This document shows positions 26,147 to 34,711 of a stretch of DNA of 64,000 nucleotides, piece by piece. The notes under the pieces were generated by a model that had not been told where the DNA came from, made no database searches, and was given only the letters and a program-made list of their open reading frames with translations. The stretch is from Acidobacteriota bacterium. GTDB taxonomy: Bacteria > Acidobacteriota > Terriglobia > Acidiferrales > UBA7541. Each line of letters opens with the position of its first letter. Positions within the stretch are counted from its first letter, which is position 1. The position numbers were made by a program, and so were the translations under genes. The stretch spans positions 62,001-126,000 of the forward strand of contig JAJYLB010000001.1 of the NCBI GenBank assembly GCA_021788095.1, read 5' to 3'.

Positions 26147-26178
26147 CTATCGCAGGGCCTTCTGTTGAATAGTCAGTT

Positions 26179-26198
26179 AATACCACCTAGGTGGTATT
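26179..26198. promoter_or_regulatory. Perfect 20-base palindrome over the tadE ribosome binding site
   Basis: AATACCACCTAGGTGGTATT is its own reverse complement. The AGGTGG in its right half is the probable ribosome binding site of the first tadE (ATG 26202). It could be an operator for a dimeric repressor or an RNA hairpin that hides the site. Confidence 0.6.
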
Positions 26199-26201
26199 GC
26201 C

Positions 26202-26681
26202 ATGAGAATAAACCATGCTCTCACCCTCGTGAACCGGCACCCGGAATGCGGCGCCGATATCGTCGAGGCGGCCCTAGCCCTACCCATCCTGCTGACGCTT
26301 TTCTTGGCGCTCTTCGCGGTCGGGCGCGGCTGGGATGTGTACCAGACGATGACTCGGGCGGCGCGCGAAGGCGTGCGCCAAGCCATCACGACCAGTTGCG
26401 CCACATGCGGGAACACCTACCAGTCCCGCTCCAGCGTTCAAGACATCGTCTATACCGCGCTGCAAACCACCGGCGTTCAGCCGTCCAAAGTTCAAAGCTA
26501 CGAGCAGGGTTATACGTGGCTGGATTCCTCGAATATCGTTTGCGGGGCCTACGTCAGCTTCCAGTATCCCTACCAGGTGAGGATCCCCTTCACCCCCGTC
26601 CCGCTCACCAGCATTACGTTGTCCACCCACGTGCAGATGGCCTTGGAGAACCCGACCACCGACGGAAGCTGTCCGCCCTAA
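26202..26681 (+). CDS. tadE: TadE-like pseudopilin, first copy
   Basis: A 159-residue TadE-type minor pilin at the head of the Tad locus. The processing site is G|ADIVE (glycine near 18, glutamate at +5), followed by a hydrophobic helix AALALPILLTLFLALFAVG. The rest is a periplasmic domain with three cysteines in SCATCG and VCG. TadV-type prepilin peptidase cuts such proteins, and they help start pilus assembly. The stop TAA overlaps the A of the AGGAGG site that serves the second tadE copy. Confidence 0.85.
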   Translation: MRINHALTLVNRHPECGADIVEAALALPILLTLFLALFAVGRGWDVYQTMTRAAREGVRQAITTSCATCGNTYQSRSSVQDIVYTALQTTGVQPSKVQSYEQGYTWLDSSNIVCGAYVSFQYPYQVRIPFTPVPLTSITLSTHVQMALENPTTDGSCPP

Positions 26682-26692
26682 GGAGGGATGCG

Positions 26693-27325
26693 ATGCGCGC
26701 TGAGGCTCGAGGAATTCGCTGTCTTCGCCCGTACCGCCGGGAGCGCGGCATGCAGTTGCTTGAACTTGCCCTGGTTCTGCCGTTTCTGCTGGTGCTGTCG
26801 GCTGGCGTGATGGACTTTGCTCAGGCGTGGAACATGAGGCAGATTCTGGCCAACGCGGCGCGCGAAGGTGCGCGCTACGGCTCCTCCCAGTCGCCCCTGG
26901 ACCTTTCGGAAGCGACTCCGCCGGAAATCCCCCGGCTTTGCCAAGTCGTGGCGGACTATCTGCAACAGGAGCACGTGGACATCTCGTTCATGAACAATAC
27001 GAGCAATAGTGGTAGCAGCTCCAGCACGGTCGCGGGCATGTGCGCCAATCCCGGCACGGTCGCCGGGTCCTGTCCCGCCCTGGCCAGCGGCGGAATATGC
27101 GTCCCCTCCGCCTGGACGTACTACTCGACCGGGAGCTACGGCCTGACAATCGAGAGGAGCGTTCCCGTCGCCGGCTCCGGGGGCCCTGCGACCCGGGTCA
27201 CGCTGACCTACCCCTACAACTGGGGCATGGGTTTCGATTCCATCGTTCGCATTTTCGGTCCGTCGAGCTATGCGTCCACGATACCCATCCCGGTGTACTC
27301 GACGATGCTGAACCTTGCGAACTGA
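26693..27325 (+). CDS. tadE: TadE-like pseudopilin, second copy
   Basis: A 210-residue paralogue in role of the preceding gene. ATG 26693 is chosen for AGGAGGG just upstream. A basic N-terminus (RCLRPYRRERG) leads to the cut site G|MQLLE and the helix LALVLPFLLVLSAGVMDFA, then the conserved ILANAAREGARYGSS segment common to TadE proteins. The periplasmic part has a Ser-rich loop and four cysteines. It is followed by tadG after 15 bases. Confidence 0.87.
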   Translation: MRAEARGIRCLRPYRRERGMQLLELALVLPFLLVLSAGVMDFAQAWNMRQILANAAREGARYGSSQSPLDLSEATPPEIPRLCQVVADYLQQEHVDISFMNNTSNSGSSSSTVAGMCANPGTVAGSCPALASGGICVPSAWTYYSTGSYGLTIERSVPVAGSGGPATRVTLTYPYNWGMGFDSIVRIFGPSSYASTIPIPVYSTMLNLAN

Positions 27326-27340
27326 GGCTCTCTCGCTGCC

Positions 27341-28846
27341 ATGACCGTACGCACCGCGAACGCGGGAAGCCGAAGCCAGCGCGGCGTTAGCTTGTTTCTG
27401 GTCGCGCTCGGTTTGACGATACTGCTCGGCATTGCCGCTCTGGCGATCGATCTGGCCATGCTCTATGTGGCCCGGAACGAGGCGCAGCGTGCCGCGGACG
27501 CCGCCGCCCTCGCCGGCGCGAAGTACCTTCAGTCGTCCGATCTCTCGGCCGGTGGCACGGCAGACGCTTCGGCGGCGACCTCGGCTGCCCTTCAGGCCAC
27601 TGCGATGGGCAACCAGGATTCCATCGTGGGCCGCAGTCCCGCCCTGGACGTCGCGAATTTCAATATCCCCGGCGGCGCCAGCAACACTTGCCCGCCGCCC
27701 GCGGGGAAGTCCGGCGGCTGCTTCAACTTCGAGACGGCGAACGATCCTCAAATCACGGTGGTCGCTTACGTAACCATGCCCACGTTTTTCGTCCGGATCT
27801 TCGGCATCCGGTCCGTGCCGGTATCGGCCACGGCGACCGCGGAAGCCTACAGCGGGCCGAACGTTTCCGTGCCTTGCGTGAAGCCGTGGCTGCTGGCGAA
27901 TTGCGATCCCCATTTCGGCGGATCGATCCAGAGCGGATCGCCGTATTACGATCCGTACGCGAACGCGAATTGCCCCTGCCAGGCCAGCTCGGGGAGCCAG
28001 GCCGCCGATCCCTGCTATACGGCTTGGCAGAAGACGACGAACAGCAACAAGAACGACCCGTTTTTCGCCGACGAGTACGTGGACCCGAATACTGGCAACA
28101 TCGTGCATGACGTGGAGGCTCCGGCGGGCGCTATCGGCGAGGGTCGGATCGTCAAGCCGGGCTCTCCCTCGCAATCCATGGTTCCCAGCCAGTTCCTGCC
28201 TGTGTTCCTCGTCAACTCGAACGGAAGCATCGCGGGTGGGTATACGTGCCCGTCCTGCGCGGCCAATGACCAGTCCAATGCGCAGCAGGGAAACAGCGCC
28301 GCTCTCTATCGAGAGAATATCGAGTGCTGCAGCACCGAAGGAATCGCCTGCGGTCTCAATACGATTTCCGCGATCACCGGCAACAAGGTCGGCCCGACGG
28401 GATCGGCCGTCGACTGCCTGATCCATCAGCAGTCGAGCGGAACTGGGCAGGACTGCATCAGCTTCGATCCGAGTGCTCCCACCACGTGTCCCGGGGCCGT
28501 TTACAACGCCTCGGCCTTTCCTCCCATCGTTTACGCCGGCGCGGACAATCCCTATCCGGGTGTGGCGGAAGGTCAGGCGCTCCAAAGCAGCGATTCTTTG
28601 GTCACGCTGCCGCTGTATGCGGGCTACCAGCTCTGCTCCGGCGGCGGCTCTTGTCCCTCGACGCAACAGATCACCGTCTTGGGATTTCTGGGCATCTTCA
28701 TTACCGGCGAGGGAAGCCCGCAGAATACGGTTTCCGGATACGTCGTTTCGATCACCTCCTGCGGCGCGGGCGGCATGGGGGGAAGCGGAACTCCGATCTC
28801 TGCGGCGCCCGGTTCACCCATAGTGGTTCGCTTGATCCACAACTGA
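27341..28846 (+). CDS. tadG: TadG-like Flp pilus assembly protein
   Basis: A 501-residue membrane-anchored protein. The N-terminal helix GVSLFLVALGLTILLGIAAL is followed by the signature AIDLAMLYVARNEAQRAADAAALAGA, typical of TadG and other pilus-associated proteins. The glutamate at +5 of the cut site is absent. The remaining ~430 residues form a large extracytoplasmic domain with many paired cysteines and a GGYTCPSC motif, which would need periplasmic disulfide formation. It is in line with two tadE copies. Confidence 0.83.
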   Translation: MTVRTANAGSRSQRGVSLFLVALGLTILLGIAALAIDLAMLYVARNEAQRAADAAALAGAKYLQSSDLSAGGTADASAATSAALQATAMGNQDSIVGRSPALDVANFNIPGGASNTCPPPAGKSGGCFNFETANDPQITVVAYVTMPTFFVRIFGIRSVPVSATATAEAYSGPNVSVPCVKPWLLANCDPHFGGSIQSGSPYYDPYANANCPCQASSGSQAADPCYTAWQKTTNSNKNDPFFADEYVDPNTGNIVHDVEAPAGAIGEGRIVKPGSPSQSMVPSQFLPVFLVNSNGSIAGGYTCPSCAANDQSNAQQGNSAALYRENIECCSTEGIACGLNTISAITGNKVGPTGSAVDCLIHQQSSGTGQDCISFDPSAPTTCPGAVYNASAFPPIVYAGADNPYPGVAEGQALQSSDSLVTLPLYAGYQLCSGGGSCPSTQQITVLGFLGIFITGEGSPQNTVSGYVVSITSCGAGGMGGSGTPISAAPGSPIVVRLIHN

Positions 28847-28982
28847 CTCAAACAAGGGTGCCAGGCTTGCAGCGGGCGTGATTGGTCCGCCAACTTGGCG
28901 CTGGAATTGCACGGCCCGAGGGGGGAACAGTGGTATTGTGTCTTCCTTTGAATCCTCCGGACGTGGCGAACCAACAGCCAAC

Positions 28983-30533
28983 ATGGTAAGCACAAGTCGA
29001 GTCGTGGAAGGGGAGAAGGGTGGCGTGGAGGGTCGCCGCCTCGTCGGATTGCTCAAGAAGCTGATTTCCTTTCCCGTCCTTTGGGCCGTGACCTTGATGG
29101 CGGTTGCCGGTTACCAGGCGCGCGTCCATATGGCCGACCCGGACACCTGGTGGCATGCGAAGGTGGGCCAACTCATCCTGGCTACCGGCCATTTCCCCAC
29201 GCACGACATCTACTCGTTCACCGTGCGCGGGAATCCCTGGATCGCCTATGAATGGCTGGGAGAAGTCATCATCGGCTTGGTGGCGAAATGGTGGGGAGTG
29301 AGCGGGTTGCTGGGGCTGTTGTGCGTGCTGGCGGCGCTGATCATGCTGCTGCTCTACATCTATGGGGCGGTGACGACGGGAAATGTGATGGGGTCGGTGG
29401 CGGCGGCGGCGGTTCTGCTGCCACTTACGGCCGTGTTCTTCAGCGTGCGCCCGCAGCTTCTGGGATATGCCTACCTGGGCCTCCTGCTGATCTTGATGGA
29501 ATTGTACCGGCAGGGGCGGGAAAAGGTGCTTTGGGCCATTCCGCCCCTCTTCCTCATCTGGGTGAACACGCACGGATCGTTCTTCCTTGGACTCGGGATC
29601 TTCGGGGTATTCTGGCTGTGCGGCCTGTTCGAATTCGACTGGAACGGGGTGGAAGCGCGGCGTTGGTCGCCCAGGCAGAGCCGAAACCTGCTGCTGACGA
29701 TCCTGGCATCGACCCTGCTCCTGCCCCTCACGCCGTACGGCACGAAGTTGGCGGCGTACCCGGTTGAGATGGCGGTTCTCCAGCCGCTGAACGTCCAGAG
29801 CATTCAGGAGTGGCAGCCTGTCAGCTTGGGAACGGCCTGGGGCGTCGCGTTTCTGGTGCTGCTGCTGTCCCTGTTTCTGGTGCAGCTATTGTTGAGGCCG
29901 CGGTTCCGGCTCTTCGATTTGGTTTTCCTGCTGACGACGATTGTGGCTTCGGCTGTGCACATCCGGTTCATCATTATCCTCATCTTCGCGTTCTTCCCCT
30001 GGCTCGTGCGCCTGATCGCGCGCTGGTTCTCGCCCTACGACGCCCGCAAGGATAAATACGCCCTGAACGCGGTCTTGATCGTGCTGATCGTGCTCGGCTT
30101 CGGCTTTTTGTTTCCTTCCCGGAAAAAGATCGACGCGGGTCTGGCGAAGTACTATCCGCCAGAAGCCTTCGCGTATTTGAAGTCCCACCGTGTCCCCGGC
30201 CCCATGCTGAATTACTACGGCTGGGGCGGGTACCTGATCTGGACCTTTGGAACGACGCACGGCAGCTCGCTTCCGGTTTTCATTGATGGCCGCGCCGATA
30301 TCTACGAGTACGGCGGCGTTTTGGCGGACTACATGGACTTGGTGGAACTGCGTCCCGACACGCCCGAAGTGTTCGCCAAGTACAACTTCCGCTCGGCCTT
30401 CCTGCCGTCTGACAATCCGCTTTCTACCTACTTGAAGGCGGTTCCCGGCTGGTCGCTCGCCTATCAGGGCAAGTATGCCGACATCTTCGTTTTTCACGGC
30501 AGCTACCCCACACCGAAGAAGATGGGATCCTAG
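28983..30533 (+). CDS. Multi-TM membrane protein, GT-C-like
   Basis: A protein of about 516 residues with roughly ten hydrophobic helices. ATG 28983 is a compromise; the frame opens further upstream to 28878 without a good ribosome binding site. After the first helix comes HMADPDTWWHAKVGQLI, with an acidic D-P-D in the first external loop as in GT-C glycosyltransferases, then GNPWIAYEWLGE. The C-terminal ~100 residues are soluble (VFIDGRADIYEYGG). It may move a sugar from a lipid carrier, for instance onto pilin or a polymer, but this is inference from topology and the D-P-D loop. It is placed inside the Tad locus between tadG and flp. Confidence 0.7.
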   Translation: MVSTSRVVEGEKGGVEGRRLVGLLKKLISFPVLWAVTLMAVAGYQARVHMADPDTWWHAKVGQLILATGHFPTHDIYSFTVRGNPWIAYEWLGEVIIGLVAKWWGVSGLLGLLCVLAALIMLLLYIYGAVTTGNVMGSVAAAAVLLPLTAVFFSVRPQLLGYAYLGLLLILMELYRQGREKVLWAIPPLFLIWVNTHGSFFLGLGIFGVFWLCGLFEFDWNGVEARRWSPRQSRNLLLTILASTLLLPLTPYGTKLAAYPVEMAVLQPLNVQSIQEWQPVSLGTAWGVAFLVLLLSLFLVQLLLRPRFRLFDLVFLLTTIVASAVHIRFIIILIFAFFPWLVRLIARWFSPYDARKDKYALNAVLIVLIVLGFGFLFPSRKKIDAGLAKYYPPEAFAYLKSHRVPGPMLNYYGWGGYLIWTFGTTHGSSLPVFIDGRADIYEYGGVLADYMDLVELRPDTPEVFAKYNFRSAFLPSDNPLSTYLKAVPGWSLAYQGKYADIFVFHGSYPTPKKMGS

Positions 30534-31016
30534 GGAATGGGGCGTCCGGGTCTCCAGCGTTTTGGCTCTTCGCCCTGCTTTTTCATCCGCTTTCCACTAG
30601 GGAAACCGGGCCTTGGATGGGCGTTCCCAACCTGACTCACGTAACGAGTCTGGTGTCACCAAAAGGCGACGCTTTCCTCCCGGAAACCAGTGGGAAAGGC
30701 AGGCGACGAATGCCGGAATAGGGGTAAGTGCAGGCAGTTCTAGAACTAAGAGGGGTGAGGCACCAAACGGCTATCCTGGCCAGAGGCATGCAAATGTAAG
30801 TTTGCAAAGTAGTATCGGGTGTGTGCGTTAGGGGCGGTCCCAGAGGCGAACAGATGGAATTTGTGCAGAGAGACTCGGAGGCGGGGGGGTTGGCGATTCG
30901 GAAACGTTGGGAGGGCGCTTCGCAGCGAGTTGTTCTTTGGCAGCGCAGATGCACCCAAGAGTTCCGAAGGGCGCACACCAACTGCGCCGGTGATGGTTCT
31001 CCAAGGAGGGAATCTC
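30534..31016. other. Long leader region upstream of flp
   Basis: This 483-base gap has no convincing gene. It contains the palindrome AGTTCTAGAACT (30736-30747) and the sigma-54-like element at 30777-30792. The remaining 225 bases would be an unusually long 5' leader of flp; I could not match it to a known riboswitch. Confidence 0.45.
30777..30792 (+). promoter_or_regulatory. Candidate sigma-54 promoter for flp
   Basis: TGGCCAGAGGCATGCA keeps the GG (-24) and GC (-12) dinucleotides with exactly 10 bases between, as in the TGGCAC-N5-TTGCA consensus, with mismatches at three less conserved positions. A palindrome 30 bases upstream (30736-30747) could be an activator site, and an NtrC-type activator is encoded at 22.7 kb. 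Confidence 0.4.
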
Positions 31017-31199
31017 ATGAAGACGTTGCTCGGTCGTTTGTGGAAAGAGGAAGAAGGCCAGGACTTGGTGGAATACGCCCTGCTCGTGGTGTTGATCGCT
31101 CTTGGGGCGATTGTTGCCATGCACGGACTGGCGAGTGCAATCAGCGACGCGTTTGCCAACGCCGCAGACAACCTGTCCCAGGCTGCTTCTTCGAGCTAG
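31017..31199 (+). CDS. flp: Flp-type IVb pilin, copy 1
   Basis: A 60-residue pilin preprotein. The leader MKTLLGRLWKEEEG is cut after G14 in front of QDLVEYALLVVLI, which has the Flp hallmark E5-Y6. The mature part is one hydrophobic helix and a short tail rich in Ala, Asn and Ser. GGAGG lies 7 bases before the ATG. The second copy, 138 bases downstream, encodes an identical mature pilin and differs only in the leader (TLLG versus ALFN), so both are likely polymerised into the same fibre. Confidence 0.95.
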   Translation: MKTLLGRLWKEEEGQDLVEYALLVVLIALGAIVAMHGLASAISDAFANAADNLSQAASSS

Positions 31200-31219
31200 T
31201 CGAGGCAGCTTTCTTGATC

Positions 31220-31262
31220 TCCGTCCCCCCAGGGGGGGGCAGCCCCCTCTGGAGGGCGAGGT
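31220..31262. repeat. GC-rich hairpin region between the two flp genes
   Basis: The stretch has a run of C followed by a run of G (CCCCCC/GGGGGG) and then CCCCCTCTGGAGGG. It can form strong local hairpins between flp copies 1 and 2, which could stop part of the transcription after the first pilin or protect its mRNA end. Confidence 0.45.
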
Positions 31263-31337
31263 TGCTTCAGGGCTCTGCACGCGTTGAGGCCGGGCTCTCG
31301 GTTGCTTCTCAAGATAACTCATGGAGGGAAATAACTC

Positions 31338-31520
31338 ATGAAGGCGCTTTTCAATCGTTTGTGGAAAGAAGAGGAAGGCCAGGACCTGGTGGAATACGCC
31401 CTGCTCGTCGTATTGATCGCTTTGGGCGCGATTGTTGCCATGCATGGACTGGCGAGTGCAATCAGCGACGCTTTCGCGAACGCCGCGGACAACCTGAGTC
31501 AGGCTGCCTCCTCGAGCTAA
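31338..31520 (+). CDS. flp: Flp-type IVb pilin, copy 2
   Basis: A 60-residue pilin nearly identical to copy 1, with leader MKALFNRLWKEEEG and cut before QDLVEYALL. The mature sequence is the same residue for residue, while the DNA differs at many third positions. That means the duplication is not recent, or the protein has been kept under strong selection. GGAGG precedes the ATG. The gene is followed by an inverted repeat at 31542-31581. Confidence 0.95.
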   Translation: MKALFNRLWKEEEGQDLVEYALLVVLIALGAIVAMHGLASAISDAFANAADNLSQAASSS

Positions 31521-31848
31521 GCGAATCAAACCCTTGCGTCCGCGGACTGCGGGTGGCAACCGATGGCTTCCTGCAGTCCGCCGGACGACAAGTCTATCGC
31601 TCCTCTTCCACGCCTATCCCTTCTCGCCGCGCTTGCTCCATCTTCGCTGGTAGGAATCGAGCCTGGAAAGGCGCAGGGTACGCCCAACCGGCTGACTGCC
31701 GGCTCCGAAACTTCTCAAGTTTCACTGAGTTTGACGCCGCGGAAAGCGAGCAGGACCTCCCGTGGTCAGAATGTAAACTCGCCCTTCAGGAATCGTCACT
31801 CTCGAAACAGGCCCCTGTTAACATATGGCGCGAAGTTGGTGACTCACG
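31521..31848. other. Gap between flp copy 2 and the prepilin peptidase
   Basis: A 328-base region without a gene. It begins with a 9-base inverted repeat, GCGGACTGC (31542-31550) and GCAGTCCGC (31573-31581), a possible terminator that would let pilin be made in excess of the machinery. The rest has no clear feature. Confidence 0.45.
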
Positions 31849-32397
31849 ATGAACGGTGCCGTGCTGGCGAATCTGCACTTGCCTTGGATTCTCGCCGTGA
31901 TTTTGGCCTTGGTGGCGGGGCTAGGCGATCTGCGCACGCGGCGCATTCCCAACCGCCTGACTGTCTCGGCGCTTCTAGCGGGCTTGGCGGTGAACGGGAT
32001 TCTCGGCGGCTGGCGGGGGATGGTCTTCAGCCTGGAGGGAGCGGCGCTCGGACTGGGCATCTTGCTGCCGGTCGTTTTGCTGCGCGGGCTGGGCGCAGGC
32101 GACTGGAAACTGATGGGAGCGCTCGGGGCGATGGTCGGTCCGAAGGAGACGTTTCTGATCGTGTTCGTCACCGTGCTGATGGCGGCCGGATGGGGCGTGG
32201 TCGAGATGATCCGCCAGCGCCGCACGAAGTCCACGCTCGCGAATTTGTGGGAGTTGATGCAGGGATTTGCGGTTTTCGGATTACGGCCGAACGCGAAGAT
32301 CACGATCGAAGCCCAGCCACTCATCAAGCTGCCGTTTGGCGCGGTGACGGCCGTCGCCACCGCGGTGACGCTGTCGGCGGCCTGGCTGAAGTGGTAA
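31849..32397 (+). CDS. tadV: Prepilin peptidase, A24 family (TadV/CpaA)
   Basis: A 182-residue inner-membrane aspartic protease that removes leaders from Flp and TadE. It has the first aspartate in GDLRTRRIPNRLT near 27-39 and the GxGD motif as GLGAGDWKLMGALG near 82-95, with hydrophobic helices around them. It lacks the N-methylation domain, as expected for TadV. It leads the machinery genes, and cpaB follows 19 bases downstream. Confidence 0.92.
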   Translation: MNGAVLANLHLPWILAVILALVAGLGDLRTRRIPNRLTVSALLAGLAVNGILGGWRGMVFSLEGAALGLGILLPVVLLRGLGAGDWKLMGALGAMVGPKETFLIVFVTVLMAAGWGVVEMIRQRRTKSTLANLWELMQGFAVFGLRPNAKITIEAQPLIKLPFGAVTAVATAVTLSAAWLKW

Positions 32398-32416
32398 GCG
32401 AAAGGGGAACCCGAAG

Positions 32417-33268
32417 ATGAATCGGAGGCGGCTAATCATTGGCTTGGTCGCGGCGGTGGTGCTGGCCGTAATCGCGAGCACCTTCGTCTATCGGCAGATT
32501 CGCCAGCAGCCCATCGTCAAGCAGGAAGCGGTGCCGCGGACGCAGATCGTCGTGGCGGCGATGCCCTTGGCGCTGGGGACGCCGCTCGTTGCCGAGGACC
32601 TGCGGCTGGTGCCCTGGCCCGGCAACGAGCCTGTACCGGGAATGTTCACGCGCACTCAAGACGTTGTCGGTCGCGCCTTGATCACCAGCGTGGTGGAGAA
32701 CGAGCCCATCCTGGAATCGAAACTGGCTCCGCGGGAGGCGGGGGCGGGCTTGCCCGCCACCATCCCTGAGGGGATGCGCGCCGTCTCCATCGCGGTGAAC
32801 GAAGTTGTTGGCGTGGCGGGATTCGTGCAGCCGGGCGACATGGTGGACGTGATCGCCGTGGGCGCTTCCGGCAGTGGCGGCGGGCAGACACTTGCCAAAA
32901 CCGTGTTGGAGGACGTTAAGGTGCTGACCGCGGGCCAACAGATCACCCAGGACGCCCAAGGCAAGCCGCGCACGGTGCCGGTGGTGACGCTGCTGGTTTC
33001 GCCGGAAGACGCCGATAAGCTGACTCTGGCTTCCCTCCAGGCACGGATTCAGCTCGCCCTACGCAATACGATCGACACGAAGATTACCAATCCCCCGTCG
33101 ATCTTCCAGACGGTGCTGATGATGCCTACCGGAGGAGCACCCGTGCGACCCCGCCCCTCGCGGCCCGGGCACCCGAGGTACGTACCACCGCCCCCGCCTC
33201 CGCCCGCCTCAGTCATCATCATCAGTGGCAGAACAGAGCAAAAGCAAGTATTTCCGAATCATCACTAA
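32417..33268 (+). CDS. cpaB: Flp pilus assembly protein CpaB/RcpC
   Basis: A 283-residue periplasmic protein with an N-terminal helix (LIIGLVAAVVLAVIASTFVY), an SAF domain starting at VVAAMPLALGTPLVAEDL, and the family signature MRAVSIAVNEVVGVAGFVQPGDMVDVIAVG. It works with the secretin in the outer-membrane part of the Tad machine. The C-terminus is a proline-rich tail with seven consecutive prolines, possibly a spacer across the peptidoglycan. Confidence 0.93.
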   Translation: MNRRRLIIGLVAAVVLAVIASTFVYRQIRQQPIVKQEAVPRTQIVVAAMPLALGTPLVAEDLRLVPWPGNEPVPGMFTRTQDVVGRALITSVVENEPILESKLAPREAGAGLPATIPEGMRAVSIAVNEVVGVAGFVQPGDMVDVIAVGASGSGGGQTLAKTVLEDVKVLTAGQQITQDAQGKPRTVPVVTLLVSPEDADKLTLASLQARIQLALRNTIDTKITNPPSIFQTVLMMPTGGAPVRPRPSRPGHPRYVPPPPPPPASVIIISGRTEQKQVFPNHH

Positions 33269-33282
33269 AGGCCGGTGAGAGA

Positions 33283-34656
33283 ATGCTCAACGAAAAGCGA
33301 AGTGCATGGCTGGGCCTGATCCTCGCAGTTGCTTTGGCTCCGAGCGCCCTGGCGGCCAAGAGGCTGCCGCCGCCGCAGAACCCGGGGGTGCCGCAGACGC
33401 TGCACGTCCTGGTCAATCGGGCGATGCTACTCAATTTCCCGGTCCCCATTACAAGGATAGCCATCGTCAATCCCAACATCGCCGCCTCGGTGGTGATCAG
33501 CACGACCCAGGTCCTCCTGGAGGGGGAGGCGCCCGGGGCGACCTCGATGGTGGTGTGGGGCTCCAACAACGAGACCGAGACTTTCGAGGTGTACGTGGAT
33601 GTGGACGTGGTGGCGCTGAGCGACAAGATCCATGAGGTCTTTCCCTCCGAGCACGTGAACATCGAGGCGTCCAAGGATGTGGTCATGTTGACCGGCCAGG
33701 CCTCTTCAGCCGACGTTGCCGACCGCATCTACACCCTGGTTCATGCCGAAGTGCCAAACGTGATCAGTTTGGTGCAGGTGCCCACCGCCCCGACCGAAGG
33801 CCAGATCCGCCTGGATTGCAAGATCGCCGAACTCGATTTGACGAAGGCGAAGTCGGAGGGCTTCAACGTCTTCGCTTTGCCGACCGGCGTGACGAAGACC
33901 CTCGGCGTGCTCCAGACGCAGCAATTCGGGCCGGTTTCTTCCTCCGGCATCTCTTCGGGCAGCGGTGGCGGCAGCAGCTCTAGCGTCACGCTGCAAAGCA
34001 TTCTGAACCTGTTCATTTTCCGGCCCGATATCGGGATGGGTATCACGCTCGAGGCGCTTCAGAACAGCAGCTTGCTGCAAATCCTGTCCGAGCCGAGCCT
34101 GTTGACCGAAACGGGCAAGGAGGCGAACTTCCTGGCCGGCGGCCAGTTCCCCTTCCCCGTGGTGCAGGGTGGCGGCGCGGGTTCCGTGCCCACCGTCTCG
34201 ATTGAGTTCAAGCAATTCGGGGTGATGCTGCACTTCACGCCGACGCTGACGGCCGATGGCCAGATCGACTTGAAGGTCGAGCCGGAAGTGAGCACGCTCG
34301 ATTACACCAACGCCCTGGCCTTCGAGGGGTTCATCATCCCGGCGATCTCCACCCGGCGGGTGCAGTCGGAGATGCTCCTGCGGGACGGCGAGAGTTTCGC
34401 GATCGCCGGCCTGCTGGACCACCGCGTGACGCAGGTCATGGATAAGATTCCGTGGATAGGCGACGTCCCGATCCTGGGCAAGCTGTTTCAAAGCAGCAAC
34501 CTGCAGAAATCCAATGAGGAGTTGCTGGTTCTCGTGACTCCGCATATAGTGAAACCATACGGACCGGGCCAAGCGCCTGCCGGACCCAAGTTTCCCGTGC
34601 AGTTCATGACGTGGCCCCCCCCGCCCAGCGCGCTCAAGCCAGGGTCGAAGTTTTAG
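33283..34656 (+). CDS. cpaC: Tad secretin (CpaC/RcpA)
   Basis: A 457-residue outer-membrane secretin that forms the pilus exit channel. A signal peptide (LGLILAVALAPSALA) is followed by the N-terminal STN-like domain (LHVLVNRAMLLNFPVPITRI), a BON-like segment (IEASKDVVMLTGQASS) and the C-terminal secretin core (GGQFPFPVVQGGG, IDLKVEPEVSTLD, DGESFAIAGLLD, VPILGKLFQ). A Ser/Gly-rich loop (about 220-230) is inserted before the core. It is followed by tadZ. Confidence 0.94.
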   Translation: MLNEKRSAWLGLILAVALAPSALAAKRLPPPQNPGVPQTLHVLVNRAMLLNFPVPITRIAIVNPNIAASVVISTTQVLLEGEAPGATSMVVWGSNNETETFEVYVDVDVVALSDKIHEVFPSEHVNIEASKDVVMLTGQASSADVADRIYTLVHAEVPNVISLVQVPTAPTEGQIRLDCKIAELDLTKAKSEGFNVFALPTGVTKTLGVLQTQQFGPVSSSGISSGSGGGSSSSVTLQSILNLFIFRPDIGMGITLEALQNSSLLQILSEPSLLTETGKEANFLAGGQFPFPVVQGGGAGSVPTVSIEFKQFGVMLHFTPTLTADGQIDLKVEPEVSTLDYTNALAFEGFIIPAISTRRVQSEMLLRDGESFAIAGLLDHRVTQVMDKIPWIGDVPILGKLFQSSNLQKSNEELLVLVTPHIVKPYGPGQAPAGPKFPVQFMTWPPPPSALKPGSKF

Positions 34657-34711
34657 CGCCGAGGGGGGCCGGGCAGGAAACCGCCGGGATGGCGGGGGGA
34701 AGTAACGATCC

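Noticed and set aside
30604-31016. Possible c-di-GMP or other riboswitch in the flp leader
   Set aside because: I could not find the conserved GEMM-I elements or another known aptamer core; a covariance search would be needed.
31248-31266. Sigma-54-like site before flp copy 2 (TGGAGGGCGAGGTTGCT)
   Set aside because: The spacing between GG and GC is 11 and not 10, and the run lies in a hairpin-rich repeat.
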